Positions 16,889 to 24,545 of a DNA stretch of 64,000 nt are shown here, piece by piece. Source of the DNA: Blastococcus sp. HT6-30 (lineage in GTDB: Bacteria > Actinomycetota > Actinomycetes > Mycobacteriales > Geodermatophilaceae); assembly GCF_039729015.1 (NCBI RefSeq), contig NZ_CP155792.1, positions 2,070,001-2,134,000 on the forward strand, in the 5' to 3' direction. Positions within the stretch are counted from its first letter, which is position 1, and every line of letters starts with the position of its first letter. Below the pieces are notes generated by a model. That model was not told where the DNA came from. It did no database searches and saw only the letters and a list, made by a program, of their open reading frames with translations. A program made the position numbers and the translations under genes.

Positions 16889-17761
16889 CTAGGGCGCCCG
16901 GACCTCCGCCCGGCCGGGGAGCGTCCAGCAGTCGCCGAGCAGCCGGTCCAGCGCCGGGTCGAACGGGTCGAGCCCGCCGCCGGGATAGGGCGTCAGCTCG
17001 CTGAACCACACCTCGCCGCCGACGTCGTAGAGGTCCACCCGGACGAAGTCGAACGCCGCGCCCAGCGTCTCGGCGGCCGCGACCATGGCCGGCAGCGCCG
17101 CCGGCGGCGGGGTGACCGGGCCGGTGACCACGTGCGGCTCGTGTGCCGCCACCGGCTCCCAGTCCCGGGTGTAGAGCCGCCGGGAGTGGCTTCCGGTGAG
17201 CCGGCCGGTGTCCACCTGCACGAGCCGCACCCGGCCGCCGAAGACCAGGAACTTGTGGTCGGCGAGCACCTCTCCCGGCCGGCCCAGGAACTCCTCGGCC
17301 AGGAGCAGCCGGCGGGCCTGGCTGTACACCCACTCGCCGCGCTCGGGCCACAGCGGCTCGCCGAGCCAGTCGGCGGTCAACCGCCGGAGCGCCGGGACGT
17401 CCGGGGCACCGGTGCCGCGGTGCACGCGCAGCGTGCCGTGATTCGGCTTGAGCACCCACCGCTCCGGCAACGCCACCCCGGCGAGCTCGCCGACGTCGGT
17501 GCCCGACCACAGCACCCGCGGGATCGCCAGCCCCGGGCAGGCGCGCGCCGCGTACTCCTTCATCGCCAGCTTGTCGCCCAGCTGCCCGATGAGCGGCCGC
17601 CGGTCGTGGACGATCCGCCAGTTCAGCTTCTCGGTGAAGGTGCGCGGGTTCCCCAGGTGCGGCCGGCGGCCGTGCGCCTCGGCGTACAGCAGGGCACGCC
17701 TCGCCGCGAGCGGCAGGCGCCGCACCAGGGCCCGGTGCAGCCGGTCGGGCACCGCGGCCAC
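16889..17761 (-). CDS. TupA-like ATP-grasp protein (surface glycan/teichuronopeptide type)
   Basis: 290 residues matching the TupA-like ATP-grasp family: NPRTFTEKLNWRI at about 38-50, LGDKLAMKEYA, VLKPNHGTLRV as the ATP-binding Lys region, and a metal site near FSELTPYPGGGLDPFDP. Such proteins are encoded in polysaccharide or teichuronopeptide loci and are thought to ligate an amino-acid or acyl group to a glycan. GTG 17761 follows GAGGAGGAGG. It lies divergent from a glycosyltransferase gene. Confidence 0.82.
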   Translation of the reverse strand: MAAVPDRLHRALVRRLPLAARRALLYAEAHGRRPHLGNPRTFTEKLNWRIVHDRRPLIGQLGDKLAMKEYAARACPGLAIPRVLWSGTDVGELAGVALPERWVLKPNHGTLRVHRGTGAPDVPALRRLTADWLGEPLWPERGEWVYSQARRLLLAEEFLGRPGEVLADHKFLVFGGRVRLVQVDTGRLTGSHSRRLYTRDWEPVAAHEPHVVTGPVTPPPAALPAMVAAAETLGAAFDFVRVDLYDVGGEVWFSELTPYPGGGLDPFDPALDRLLGDCWTLPGRAEVRAP

Positions 17762-17923
17762 GCTGCCTCCTCCTCGGTCCCCCGGGGCCGTCCGGACCGG
17801 CCCCTCCCGGACAGTCTGGTCGGCGGACCGGACGGTCTGCTCCTAGGGTGGGGCCGTGACGACGGACGGGGCCCCGCACTGAGCAGGACCGACAGCCGGG
17901 AACCGTCCGGAGGGGTGGGCTTC

Positions 17924-19051
17924 GTGGCCAAGGACCCGTGGCATCCGGCCATCCGGCGCGAGCAGATGATCGCCCGCGAGCTCGTCCGCCAGGACCGGCC
18001 GGTGAGCTTCCTGCAGGCGCCGGCGGACTGGCGCCGGCTGCGCAGCGACCCGGCCAACTGGTGGGGCCACCTGACCCGGGCCCGGTTCGCGCCGGCCGCT
18101 CCCGGCGTCCGGGTGTCGGAGCGCTCCACCGTGCTGCCCGGCTCACGGGGCCCCCTCGCCGAGCGCCTGGACGCGGCGCTGCTGGGCACCGTCCTCCGGC
18201 GCTCGGGCTGGGACGCCGACGTCACCGCCTTCATGCTGCCCTGGGAGTGGCGCGCCTCCCGCGCCGTCCGCGGGCGGGTGGTGTTCGACTGCACCGACGA
18301 CTGGGCCCGGCTGCTCCCGCACGCCCGCCGGCTGCCCGACCAGCTCCGCCGGATCGCCGCGGAGGCCGACGAGGTGGTGGTCGTCAACCCGCTCCTGGGC
18401 GCGCTCTTCCCGGGGCGGACGCCGGTCGTCGTGCCGAACGGCACCGACGCCGACCTGCTCGCCGCGCCCCGGACGGCCCAGCGCGCCGAGCGGCACGCGG
18501 TCTACGTCGGCAGCATCGCCGAGCGCTTCGACGTCGACCTGGTCCGCGCCCTGCTCCGGGCGCTACCGGACTGGACGATCTCCGTGCACGGCCAGCTGGT
18601 GTTCCCCGACCGGGCCCGTCCGGCCGCCGAGCGTTTCCGCGCGCTCGTCGCGGAGTCCGGCGGGCGGCTGACCTGGTGCGGTCTGCTGCCGCGGGACCGG
18701 CTGGCCGCCGTCCTCGACGCCGCGACCGTCGGGCTGGTCCCCGACGTGCCCGGCCGGGCGCTGGGCCAGTCGTCGATGAAGAGCTACGACTACGCGGCCC
18801 GGGGGCTGCCGCTGGTCGCGACCGCCGGTCACCTCGAGCACGCCGCGGAGCTCCCCCCGCACACCGCGATCGTCTCCGGCGCCGAGGAGATGGCCGCCGC
18901 CCTGCGCGCCGCCGCGGAGGAGCCGCGGCAGTTCGCGGCCCGGCGCCGGGCCTGGGCCGCCGACCGCACGTGGGGGCGGCGCACCGGGCAGTGGCTGGAC
19001 GCCGTCCTCGGGCGGCCGGTGGCCCCGGCCGGATCGCAGCGGTCGGCCTAA
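17924..19051 (+). CDS. Glycosyltransferase (GT-B, GT4-like)
   Basis: 375 residues with a GT-B fold. The N-terminal half has RPVSFLQAPADWRR, then VVFDCTDDWARL. The C-terminal half has VVVPNGTDADLL, VYVGSIAERFDVDLV, LVPDVPGRALGQSSMKSYD and GLPLVA, the nucleotide-sugar region of GT4. GTG 17924 is preferred because CCGGAGGGG lies about 10 bases upstream; GTG 17915 is too close to it. Donor and acceptor sugar are unknown. The neighbours (ATP-grasp, O-acetyltransferase) make a small glycan-modification group plausible. Confidence 0.83.
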   Translation: MAKDPWHPAIRREQMIARELVRQDRPVSFLQAPADWRRLRSDPANWWGHLTRARFAPAAPGVRVSERSTVLPGSRGPLAERLDAALLGTVLRRSGWDADVTAFMLPWEWRASRAVRGRVVFDCTDDWARLLPHARRLPDQLRRIAAEADEVVVVNPLLGALFPGRTPVVVPNGTDADLLAAPRTAQRAERHAVYVGSIAERFDVDLVRALLRALPDWTISVHGQLVFPDRARPAAERFRALVAESGGRLTWCGLLPRDRLAAVLDAATVGLVPDVPGRALGQSSMKSYDYAARGLPLVATAGHLEHAAELPPHTAIVSGAEEMAAALRAAAEEPRQFAARRRAWAADRTWGRRTGQWLDAVLGRPVAPAGSQRSA

Positions 19052-19599
19052 CCCAGGGAGCGGACCACCCGCGCGGGGTTGCCGACGGCCGTCACGCCGG
19101 CGGGCAGGTCGGCGGTGACGACCGCCCCCGCGCCCACCACCGTGTCGGCACCGATGGTGACGCCCGGGAGCACGATCACCCCGCCGCCGAGCCAGGCGTT
19201 GTCCCCGATGGTGACGGGTGCCGCGTGCTGCCAGCCGGCCCGCCGCTCGGCCGGGTCGAGCGGGTGGACGGCGGTGAGCAGCTGCACGTTCGGGCCCAGC
19301 TGGACGGAGTCGCCGAGGACGATGGGGCCGACGTCGAGGAAGACCGCACCCCAGTTCACGAAGCAGTAGGCGCCGATGCTGATGCGGTAGCCGTAGTCGC
19401 AGCGGAAGTCCGATCGGATCGTCGTCCCGCCGCCCACCGCGCCGAGGAGCCCGGTGAGCAGCTCGTGCCGGCGATGCGGGTCGGACTCGGCGTTGTAGGC
19501 GGCGACGAGGGCGGCGGCCCGCCGCCCGTCCGCGGCGAGGTCGGGGTCGTCGGGGCGGTACGGCAACCCGGCCAGCATGCGGTCCTTCATCTCGCCCAC
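19048..19599 (-). CDS. Sugar O-acetyltransferase (maltose/NodL/LacA type)
   Basis: 183 residues with a short helical N-terminal Mac domain (MKDRMLAGLPYRPDDPDLAA) and a left-handed hexapeptide beta-helix: GGGTTIRSDFRCDYGYRISIG, then VNWGAVFLDVGPI, the catalytic loop His in LLTAVHPLDPAERR and GDNAWLGGGVIVLPGV. It transfers acetyl from acetyl-CoA to a sugar hydroxyl. Its stop overlaps the convergent glycosyltransferase stop by four bases. Confidence 0.88.
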   Translation of the reverse strand: MGEMKDRMLAGLPYRPDDPDLAADGRRAAALVAAYNAESDPHRRHELLTGLLGAVGGGTTIRSDFRCDYGYRISIGAYCFVNWGAVFLDVGPIVLGDSVQLGPNVQLLTAVHPLDPAERRAGWQHAAPVTIGDNAWLGGGVIVLPGVTIGADTVVGAGAVVTADLPAGVTAVGNPARVVRSLG

Positions 19600-19627
19600 G
19601 CGGGAACGCTATCCGGCCTGTCGGAGG

Positions 19628-20407
19628 TCAGTCGGCGGCGAGCCACTCGACGGCCGCGTGCAGCACCTCCGGGGGCACGGCGTGCGGCCCCGGGAACTCC
19701 CGGTAGGTGACGTCGTAGCCGTCGTCCTCGAGCGCGGGCACGATCCGGCGGCTGGTCCGGTCGATCGGCAGCACGTCGTCGTCGACCCCGTGGGAGACGA
19801 ACACCGCCGGGCTGCCCGACCGCGGGGCGGGCGGCACGAACCCCGGGGAGAAGGCGACGATGTGCCGGAACAGCCCTCCGTTGGCCAGGCCGAGCCCCAG
19901 CGCGTACGAGGCCCCGTCGGAGAACCCGGCGACGGCGATGCGCGCCGGATCCACCGGCACCGTGCCGAAGACCTCGGCCAACGCCCGGTCCACCAGCGCC
20001 GCGTCCCGGCCGTACTCGCCTCCGACGGCGTCCCAGGTCGGCCCCCGCGACGCAGGCGCCAGGACCACCAGCCCCTGCTCGTCGGCCGCCGGCCGCAGCA
20101 GGCCCAGCCCCGCCTCGGCGTCCCCGCCGGCGCCGTGCAGGGAGACGACCAGTGGCAGCGGGCCCGTGCCGGGGTCCGGCGGGACGTGCAGCAGCGGGTC
20201 GCGCGAGGACACGAGCCCGAGCGGACGGGTACCGGGCTCGGGCGCACCCGTCGGCGGCGACCCGGTCGGCCGGGCCGTGAGCGCGGCCCCCTCCTGCCCC
20301 GCCGCCGCCCCACCGGCCGAGCCCGGCGTCCGGGGCGCGCAGCCCGCGCCCAGGACGGCCAGCGCCGTCGCGGCCCCCGCTCCCAGCACGGCTCGTCGCG
20401 TCGGCAC
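19628..20407 (-). CDS. Lipoprotein phospholipase/carboxylesterase (LpqC/poly(3-hydroxyalkanoate) depolymerase-like)
   Basis: 259 residues. The start MPTRRAVLGAGAATALAV resembles a twin-arginine/lipoprotein signal, with lipobox LGAGC at about residue 23. A Pro/Gly/Ala linker follows. The catalytic domain shows VSLHGAGGDAEAG, nucleophile GFSDGASYAL, acid DDDVLPID and base GPHAVP. It is probably anchored outside the membrane and cleaves ester bonds; the substrate is open. Confidence 0.82.
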   Translation of the reverse strand: MPTRRAVLGAGAATALAVLGAGCAPRTPGSAGGAAAGQEGAALTARPTGSPPTGAPEPGTRPLGLVSSRDPLLHVPPDPGTGPLPLVVSLHGAGGDAEAGLGLLRPAADEQGLVVLAPASRGPTWDAVGGEYGRDAALVDRALAEVFGTVPVDPARIAVAGFSDGASYALGLGLANGGLFRHIVAFSPGFVPPAPRSGSPAVFVSHGVDDDVLPIDRTSRRIVPALEDDGYDVTYREFPGPHAVPPEVLHAAVEWLAAD

Positions 20408-20546
20408 CGTCGTCCTCCTCCCCGGCGGATCCGGTGGCCGACCGGTACCCCGTCCCCGGCACGCGACACGGGGCGGCTCCGGGTCGGCCCGTCACCGGGC
20501 CCGGCGATCAGGGAGGACGGCGGTGACCCGGATCCCCCCGGGAGGG

Positions 20547-20826
20547 CGCCACCACGGTCGTCGCCGGCCACGACCACACCGCGGCCGCCCTCATGCGCCG
20601 GCTGCGCAACCTGCTGCGCGGCATCGCCCACGCCCCGACGGCCTGGTCGAGCGGCGCGGTCCGACGCTGGACGACGGGTTGGACCGGCTGCCTCCGCCGC
20701 CGGCGCCCCCCCGGCCTCTCCGTCGAGGAGGTGGCGGACACCCTCCTCGGCCGCATGGCGCCGGACTACGCCGACGACGTCGCGCTGGTGGTCTCGCGCG
20801 TGGTGCCCGGGATCGTCAGAGGCTGA
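20547..20826 (+). pseudogene. Eroded PP2C/SpoIIE-type phosphatase (RsbU-like) remnant
   Basis: Three pieces of one family appear in order but in two frames. Frame one gives TTVVAGHDHTAAALMRRLRN, then LLRGIAHA (the D-V-x-G-H-D region). Immediately, the third frame reads DGLVERRGPTLDDGLDRL, the conserved Y-x-DGL-x-ER-x motif. Then the first frame resumes with LSVEEVADTLLGRMAPDYAD and DVALVVSRV, the C-terminal metal-binding DD strand. About 80 residues between the first two pieces are missing. A 77-residue frame from ATG 20593 spans it but would not fold as a phosphatase. Its 3' end overlaps the convergent flavodoxin gene. Confidence 0.75.
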
Positions 20827-21256
20827 CCGCCACGGTCGCCGCGAGCTCGCGGCAGGCCTCCAGCTCGGCCGGACCGGGTGCGCCGGTCAGGCTCAGCGGC
20901 GCCGCGACCTGCTTCCAGCGCAGCGCGCCGGTGATCCGCTCGATGCTGCGCAGCGCGCCCGCCGTGTCGTCGTTGCCGTGCACGTAGACCCCGTAGGGCA
21001 GCCCGCCGGTGGCGTCGAGGCACGGGTAGTAGACGGTGTCGAAGAAGTGCTTCAGCGCACCGGACATGTAGCCGATGTTCGCGGGGGTGCCCAGCAGGAC
21101 GCCGTCGGCGGCGAGCAGGTCGGCGGCCCCGGCCGACAGGGCCGGGCGGACGGTCAGCTCGACGTCGTCGACGAGGGCGACGCCCTCCCGGACCGCTTCG
21201 AGCACCGCCTGCAGCGCCGGTGAGGGGGTGTGGTGGACCACGAGGAGACGGGACAC
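20816..21256 (-). CDS. Flavodoxin-fold NAD(P)H oxidoreductase
   Basis: 146 residues. LLVVHHTPSPALQAVLEAV supplies the FMN phosphate loop, and LLGTPANIGYMSGALKHFFD is the typical FMN ring-binding loop of WrbA/flavodoxin-like reductases. GVYVHGNDDTAGALRS follows. It probably reduces quinones or similar electrophiles with a bound FMN. It starts 8 bases past the stop of the DNA glycosylase gene, so the two are likely co-transcribed. Confidence 0.8.
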   Translation of the reverse strand: MSRLLVVHHTPSPALQAVLEAVREGVALVDDVELTVRPALSAGAADLLAADGVLLGTPANIGYMSGALKHFFDTVYYPCLDATGGLPYGVYVHGNDDTAGALRSIERITGALRWKQVAAPLSLTGAPGPAELEACRELAATVAVSL

Positions 21257-21263
21257 CCCGGCA

Positions 21264-21809
21264 TCATCCCGTCCCCGGCACGGGCCGGAGCTGCCGGTAG
21301 ACGCGGGCGAGATCGGCGAGCTGGAAGTGGGCGTTCAGCCCGCTGGGATTCGGGACGACCCAGGTGTCGGCGCCGCCCACGCGCTCGGGCTGCCGGCCGA
21401 TGACCGCCTTCGGCCGGCCGAACCCCTCCCGCCACGCGGTGATGCCCAGGACCGCCAGCACCCGCGGCCGGTACCGGGTGACCAGGCGCTCCAGCGCGGC
21501 CGCACCGGCCCGCAGCTCCTCGGGGGTCAGCTCGGCCGCGGTCCGCGTGGGCCGGTCCACCACGTTGGTCACGCCCAGCCCGTGGCGCAGCAGCTCGCGG
21601 TCCTCGTCCGGGGAGAGCCGCCGCGGGGTCAGCCCGGCGAGGTGGATCGCGGGCCAGAAGCGGTTGCCCGGCCGGGCGAAGTGGTGACCGCGCTCGGCCG
21701 ACATCAGGGACGGGTTGATCCCGCAGAAGAGGACGTCGAGCCCGGGGGCCACGATGTCGGGCAGCGCCTTGCCGGGCAGGGCGTCGTCGGGCGTCGGCTC
21801 GTCGGGCAC
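21264..21809 (-). CDS. mug: G/U mismatch-specific DNA glycosylase
   Basis: 181 residues of the MUG subfamily of uracil-DNA glycosylases: LFCGINPSLMSAERGHHFAR contains the GINP catalytic motif, and VVPNPSGLNAHF the minor-groove intercalating motif. It removes uracil or ethenocytosine opposite guanine. I use GTG 21809 (VPDEPTPDD); a TTG at 21848 would add 13 residues and overlap the upstream phosphatase gene, which is less likely but possible. Confidence 0.9.
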   Translation of the reverse strand: MPDEPTPDDALPGKALPDIVAPGLDVLFCGINPSLMSAERGHHFARPGNRFWPAIHLAGLTPRRLSPDEDRELLRHGLGVTNVVDRPTRTAAELTPEELRAGAAALERLVTRYRPRVLAVLGITAWREGFGRPKAVIGRQPERVGGADTWVVPNPSGLNAHFQLADLARVYRQLRPVPGTG

Positions 21810-21844
21810 CGCCCCATCCTGACCCGCGAGGACCCGACCGCTCC

Positions 21845-22498
21845 TCAACGGTAGGTGAGCAGGTCCCTGCGGGCCCCGGTGACGTGCGCGTGGTCGTTGA
21901 ACGCCAGCAGCGACAGGCCGTTCGACCCCGCGAGGACGGAGGTGACGCCGACGTTCACCGCGGCGCGGTTGAGCGCGATGACGCCGTCCCCCGGAGCGCC
22001 CAGCAGCGCGGCCACCACTGCGGCGATGACGCCTCCGGAGCTGACGACGACGGCGTCGCGCCCGGAGGGCACTGCGGCGGCCACGTCGGCCACGGCGGCG
22101 ACCGCCCCGGCGGAGAAGGCCGGCCAGCCGTCGGCGTCAGCCGCCGCGATCCACGACCGCAGCGCGCCGTCGAGCAGCCGCTGCACCTCCCGGGATCCGG
22201 ACCCGTCCCCGGCCCCGCCCTCCCCTGGATACCGCTTCAGCAGGTCCAGGTGGTCGTACTCGTCCAGCCGCGGGTCGGGCTCGGCCGCCACCGGCCACCC
22301 GGCGGCCGCGGCCAGCAGGGCGGCGGTGTCCCGCTGGCGGCGCAGCGTGCCGGAGACGACCAGCGGGTCGCGCAGCTCCCGGCGGCGCAGCTCCTCCCCC
22401 ACGCAGCGGGCCTGCTCCCGGCCGAGGTCACTGAGCACGTCGTAGTCGTCGGCACCGAAGGACGCCTGCCCGTGCCGGACGAGGCAGATCAGCGGCAT
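21845..22498 (-). CDS. Histidine phosphatase family protein with altered second active-site residue
   Basis: 217 residues. LVRHGQAS (His9) is the phosphohistidine motif, and SGTLRRQRDTA and DPRLDEYDH follow in the usual order. The second catalytic histidine, normally in S-H-G-G, is serine here: VVVSSGGVIAA (Ser154). Members with this change are likely weak or altered phosphatases. The gene overlaps the upstream APH-like gene by ten bases, a pairing that suggests a shared metabolite or CoA-related role. Confidence 0.83.
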   Translation of the reverse strand: MPLICLVRHGQASFGADDYDVLSDLGREQARCVGEELRRRELRDPLVVSGTLRRQRDTAALLAAAAGWPVAAEPDPRLDEYDHLDLLKRYPGEGGAGDGSGSREVQRLLDGALRSWIAAADADGWPAFSAGAVAAVADVAAAVPSGRDAVVVSSGGVIAAVVAALLGAPGDGVIALNRAAVNVGVTSVLAGSNGLSLLAFNDHAHVTGARRDLLTYR

Positions 22499-23556
22499 CC
22501 GGCCAGCTTCTCCGCGCGCTCGAGCAGGACGGCGGTGGCGGCACCGAAGGTGGCGAACCGTGGGTTGGTGCTGTGCCCGGAGCTGTACCGCGCCCAGATC
22601 TGCTGCAGGATCACCGCGAGCCGGAACAGCCCGAAGACCTCGTAGAACGCCCAGTTCGACGTCTGCAGACCGGTCCGGGCGAGATATCGCTCGACGAGCT
22701 GCTCCCGCGTCGGCATGCCCGGCAGGATGCTCGGCTGGTTCGACACCATCGCGAACGCCTCGTCGTCGTCGGCGGTGACCCAGTAGGCCAGCGACGCGCC
22801 GAGGTCCATGAGGGGGTCGCCCACGGTGGCCATCTCCCAGTCGAGGACGCCGGTGATCCGCGGCGTGCCCGACAGGTCGAGCACCAGGTTGTCCAGCTTC
22901 CAGTCACCGTGCAGCAGGCTGGCGCGCACGTCCTCCGGCTGGGAGGCGGCCAGCCAGGCCATGAGCTCCTCGGCGGCGGGCACGTCGTCGGTCCGGGCGT
23001 CGCGGAACCGGCGCGACCAGCCCTCGACCTGACGCCGGACGTACCCCGGTCCCCTGCCCAGATCGGCCAGGCCGGCGGCGTCGACGTCGATCGAGTGCAG
23101 CTCGGCGAGGGTGTCGTAGGCGGTCTCCCCCAGTACCCGCGCGCGGTCGGGCCCCAGCTCCACGCCCTCGGGCAGGGTCCGGCTCAGCACGACGCCGTCC
23201 AGCCGCTCCATGACGTAGAAGTCGCTGCCGATCACCGACGGGTCCTCGCAGAAGCCGTGGATCTGCGCCACGACGTCCAGGTGCGGCCGCAGCCGCTGCT
23301 GCACCCGGACCTCGCGACCCATGTCGTGGGCCGAGGCCGCCTTGTGGCCGTGCGGCGGCCGGCGCAGCACCAGGTCGAGGCCGCCGTAGTCGAGCAGGTA
23401 GGTCAGGTTGCTGGCGCCGCCGGTGAACTGCCGTACCTGGGGCGCGGGCCGCCCGCCGAGCGCCGGCACGCGCGGCGCGAGCCACGCGTGCACGGCGTCG
23501 ACGTCGAAGGCGTCCTCGGGGCGGACATCACGCAGTCGGGTCGCGTTCTCGCTCAT
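22489..23556 (-). CDS. Aminoglycoside-phosphotransferase-fold kinase (acyl-CoA dehydrogenase-associated type)
   Basis: 355 residues, kinase-like fold. RQFTGGASNLTYLLDYG is the P-loop-like start, VLRRPPHGHKAASAH holds the ATP-binding lysine region, LLHGDWKLDNLVLD the catalytic HGD-x-x-x-x-N loop and VLDWEMATVGDPLMDLG the metal-binding DWE. The GDWKLDN and DWEMATVGDP pattern is typical of ACAD10/11-type hydroxyacyl kinases rather than antibiotic resistance. ATG 23556 is preferred; ATG 23565 is nine bases upstream in the same frame. Confidence 0.84.
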   Translation of the reverse strand: MSENATRLRDVRPEDAFDVDAVHAWLAPRVPALGGRPAPQVRQFTGGASNLTYLLDYGGLDLVLRRPPHGHKAASAHDMGREVRVQQRLRPHLDVVAQIHGFCEDPSVIGSDFYVMERLDGVVLSRTLPEGVELGPDRARVLGETAYDTLAELHSIDVDAAGLADLGRGPGYVRRQVEGWSRRFRDARTDDVPAAEELMAWLAASQPEDVRASLLHGDWKLDNLVLDLSGTPRITGVLDWEMATVGDPLMDLGASLAYWVTADDDEAFAMVSNQPSILPGMPTREQLVERYLARTGLQTSNWAFYEVFGLFRLAVILQQIWARYSSGHSTNPRFATFGAATAVLLERAEKLAGCR

Positions 23557-23807
23557 CGCCCCCATCCCACCACGGCCCGCCCGGGCGCCTCCCGCAGCGG
23601 TCTCCGCCCCGGACTCCTTGCCGTCACCGTCCGCGCGCCCACGGTGAGCACCGGGCCGACCGCGGCTGCGGAACCGCCACGGTCCCCATCCCGGGTATAG
23701 CGTGACGCGTGGGTCGAAGCACCGGCCCGGCGCATGCCGCACCGCGGGTAGCGCTTGCCCGGAGCCACCGGCCCCGGCTCGCGCGACCTCCAGGCGGGAG
23801 ACCTGCC
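23557..23807. other. Divergent intergenic region
   Basis: 251 bases between the kinase and STAS genes, no gene seen. GGGTAT at 23693-23698 resembles a sigma-B-type -10 in front of the STAS gene, but no GTTT-like -35 is at the right distance. Confidence 0.35.
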
Positions 23808-24263
23808 ATGGCACCGGACGCACTGCAGTTCAGCCCTCGTCACGACGACGAGCCGATCCCCTTCCACGTGTGCGTCGACCTGGTCGACGCGACGGTGACC
23901 GTCGCCGGCGAGCTCGACCGTGAGAACGCCCACCACGTCGTCGACGGGCTGGCGGCGCTGACCGCCACCAGGCACCGCCGCTGGGCCATCGACGCCGCCG
24001 GTGTCATCTTCTGCGACGCCGCGGGGCTGCGCATCCTGGTCACCGCGCACCACCTGGCCCGGCGGCACGGATGCGCACTCGTGCTGGAGCGGCCGAGCCC
24101 CTGCCTGCACCGGCTCATCCTGCTGGTCGGGCTGGACCAGATGCTCGAGTTGCACCCCACCGGCGCCGCGGCGCCGCCCGCGGCGGGCGGTCACCGTCCG
24201 CTGCCGTCGGCCGGTCCGCTGCGGGCGGGGCACCCGATCCGGACCGTGCCGACCCGGGTCTGA
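23808..24263 (+). CDS. STAS-domain anti-sigma-factor antagonist-like protein lacking the phosphoserine
   Basis: 151 residues: STAS domain about 18-115 (VDATVTVAGELDRENAHHVV, then WAIDAAGVIFC) and a Pro/Gly-rich tail. In SpoIIAA/RsbV the helix start reads D-S-S-G with a phosphorylatable serine; here it is D70-A71-A72-G73 in FCDAAGLRIL. It probably cannot be switched off by RsbW-type kinases, so it may be a constitutive anti-anti-sigma factor or bind another partner. AGGCGGGAG precedes ATG 23808. Confidence 0.82.
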   Translation: MAPDALQFSPRHDDEPIPFHVCVDLVDATVTVAGELDRENAHHVVDGLAALTATRHRRWAIDAAGVIFCDAAGLRILVTAHHLARRHGCALVLERPSPCLHRLILLVGLDQMLELHPTGAAAPPAAGGHRPLPSAGPLRAGHPIRTVPTRV

Positions 24264-24272
24264 CCCGGACCG

Positions 24273-24506
24273 CTACTGGACCGGTGCGTCCGGTGGGGGC
24301 AGCCGGGTGGTCAACTGCTCGTCCACCGAGACGACCCCGGCGACGCCGGTCAGGGCGCCGAGGGCGCCCGACTGCACCGAGCCGGTGATGATCCCGAGCC
24401 CGTCGAGGACCTGCTCCACCTGCATGCCGCGGGCGCGCAGGCCCTGCACCACGCCGTCAAGGGCGGCCAGGTGCCCGTCGTCCACGGTGACGCTGACGTG
24501 GGTCAT
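24273..24506 (-). CDS. Small I9-propeptide-like protein, probable partner of the subtilase
   Basis: A 77-residue alpha/beta protein: THVSVTVDDGHLAALDGVV, RARGMQVEQVLDGLGIITGS, then GVAGVVSVDEQLTTRLPPP. The beta-alpha-beta layout and the hydrophobic C-terminal strand fit the inhibitor-I9/propeptide fold, and similar proteins are misannotated as ketohydroxyglutarate aldolase. It lies 39 bases after the subtilase gene in the same direction. A free-standing chaperone or inhibitor of that protease is the simplest role. Confidence 0.65.
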   Translation of the reverse strand: MTHVSVTVDDGHLAALDGVVQGLRARGMQVEQVLDGLGIITGSVQSGALGALTGVAGVVSVDEQLTTRLPPPDAPVQ

Positions 24507-24545
24507 GCGGCCGACGCTACGCGGGTCCGGCCGGGCCGGGAACCG

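Noticed and set aside
16571-17923. Upstream extension of the glycosyltransferase frame
   Set aside because: It is antisense to the ATP-grasp gene; the ribosome site at 17909-17913 supports the shorter start.
23693-23698. GGGTAT as a sigma-B-type -10 before the STAS gene
   Set aside because: No matching -35 is present at the right spacing and such hexamers are frequent in this DNA.
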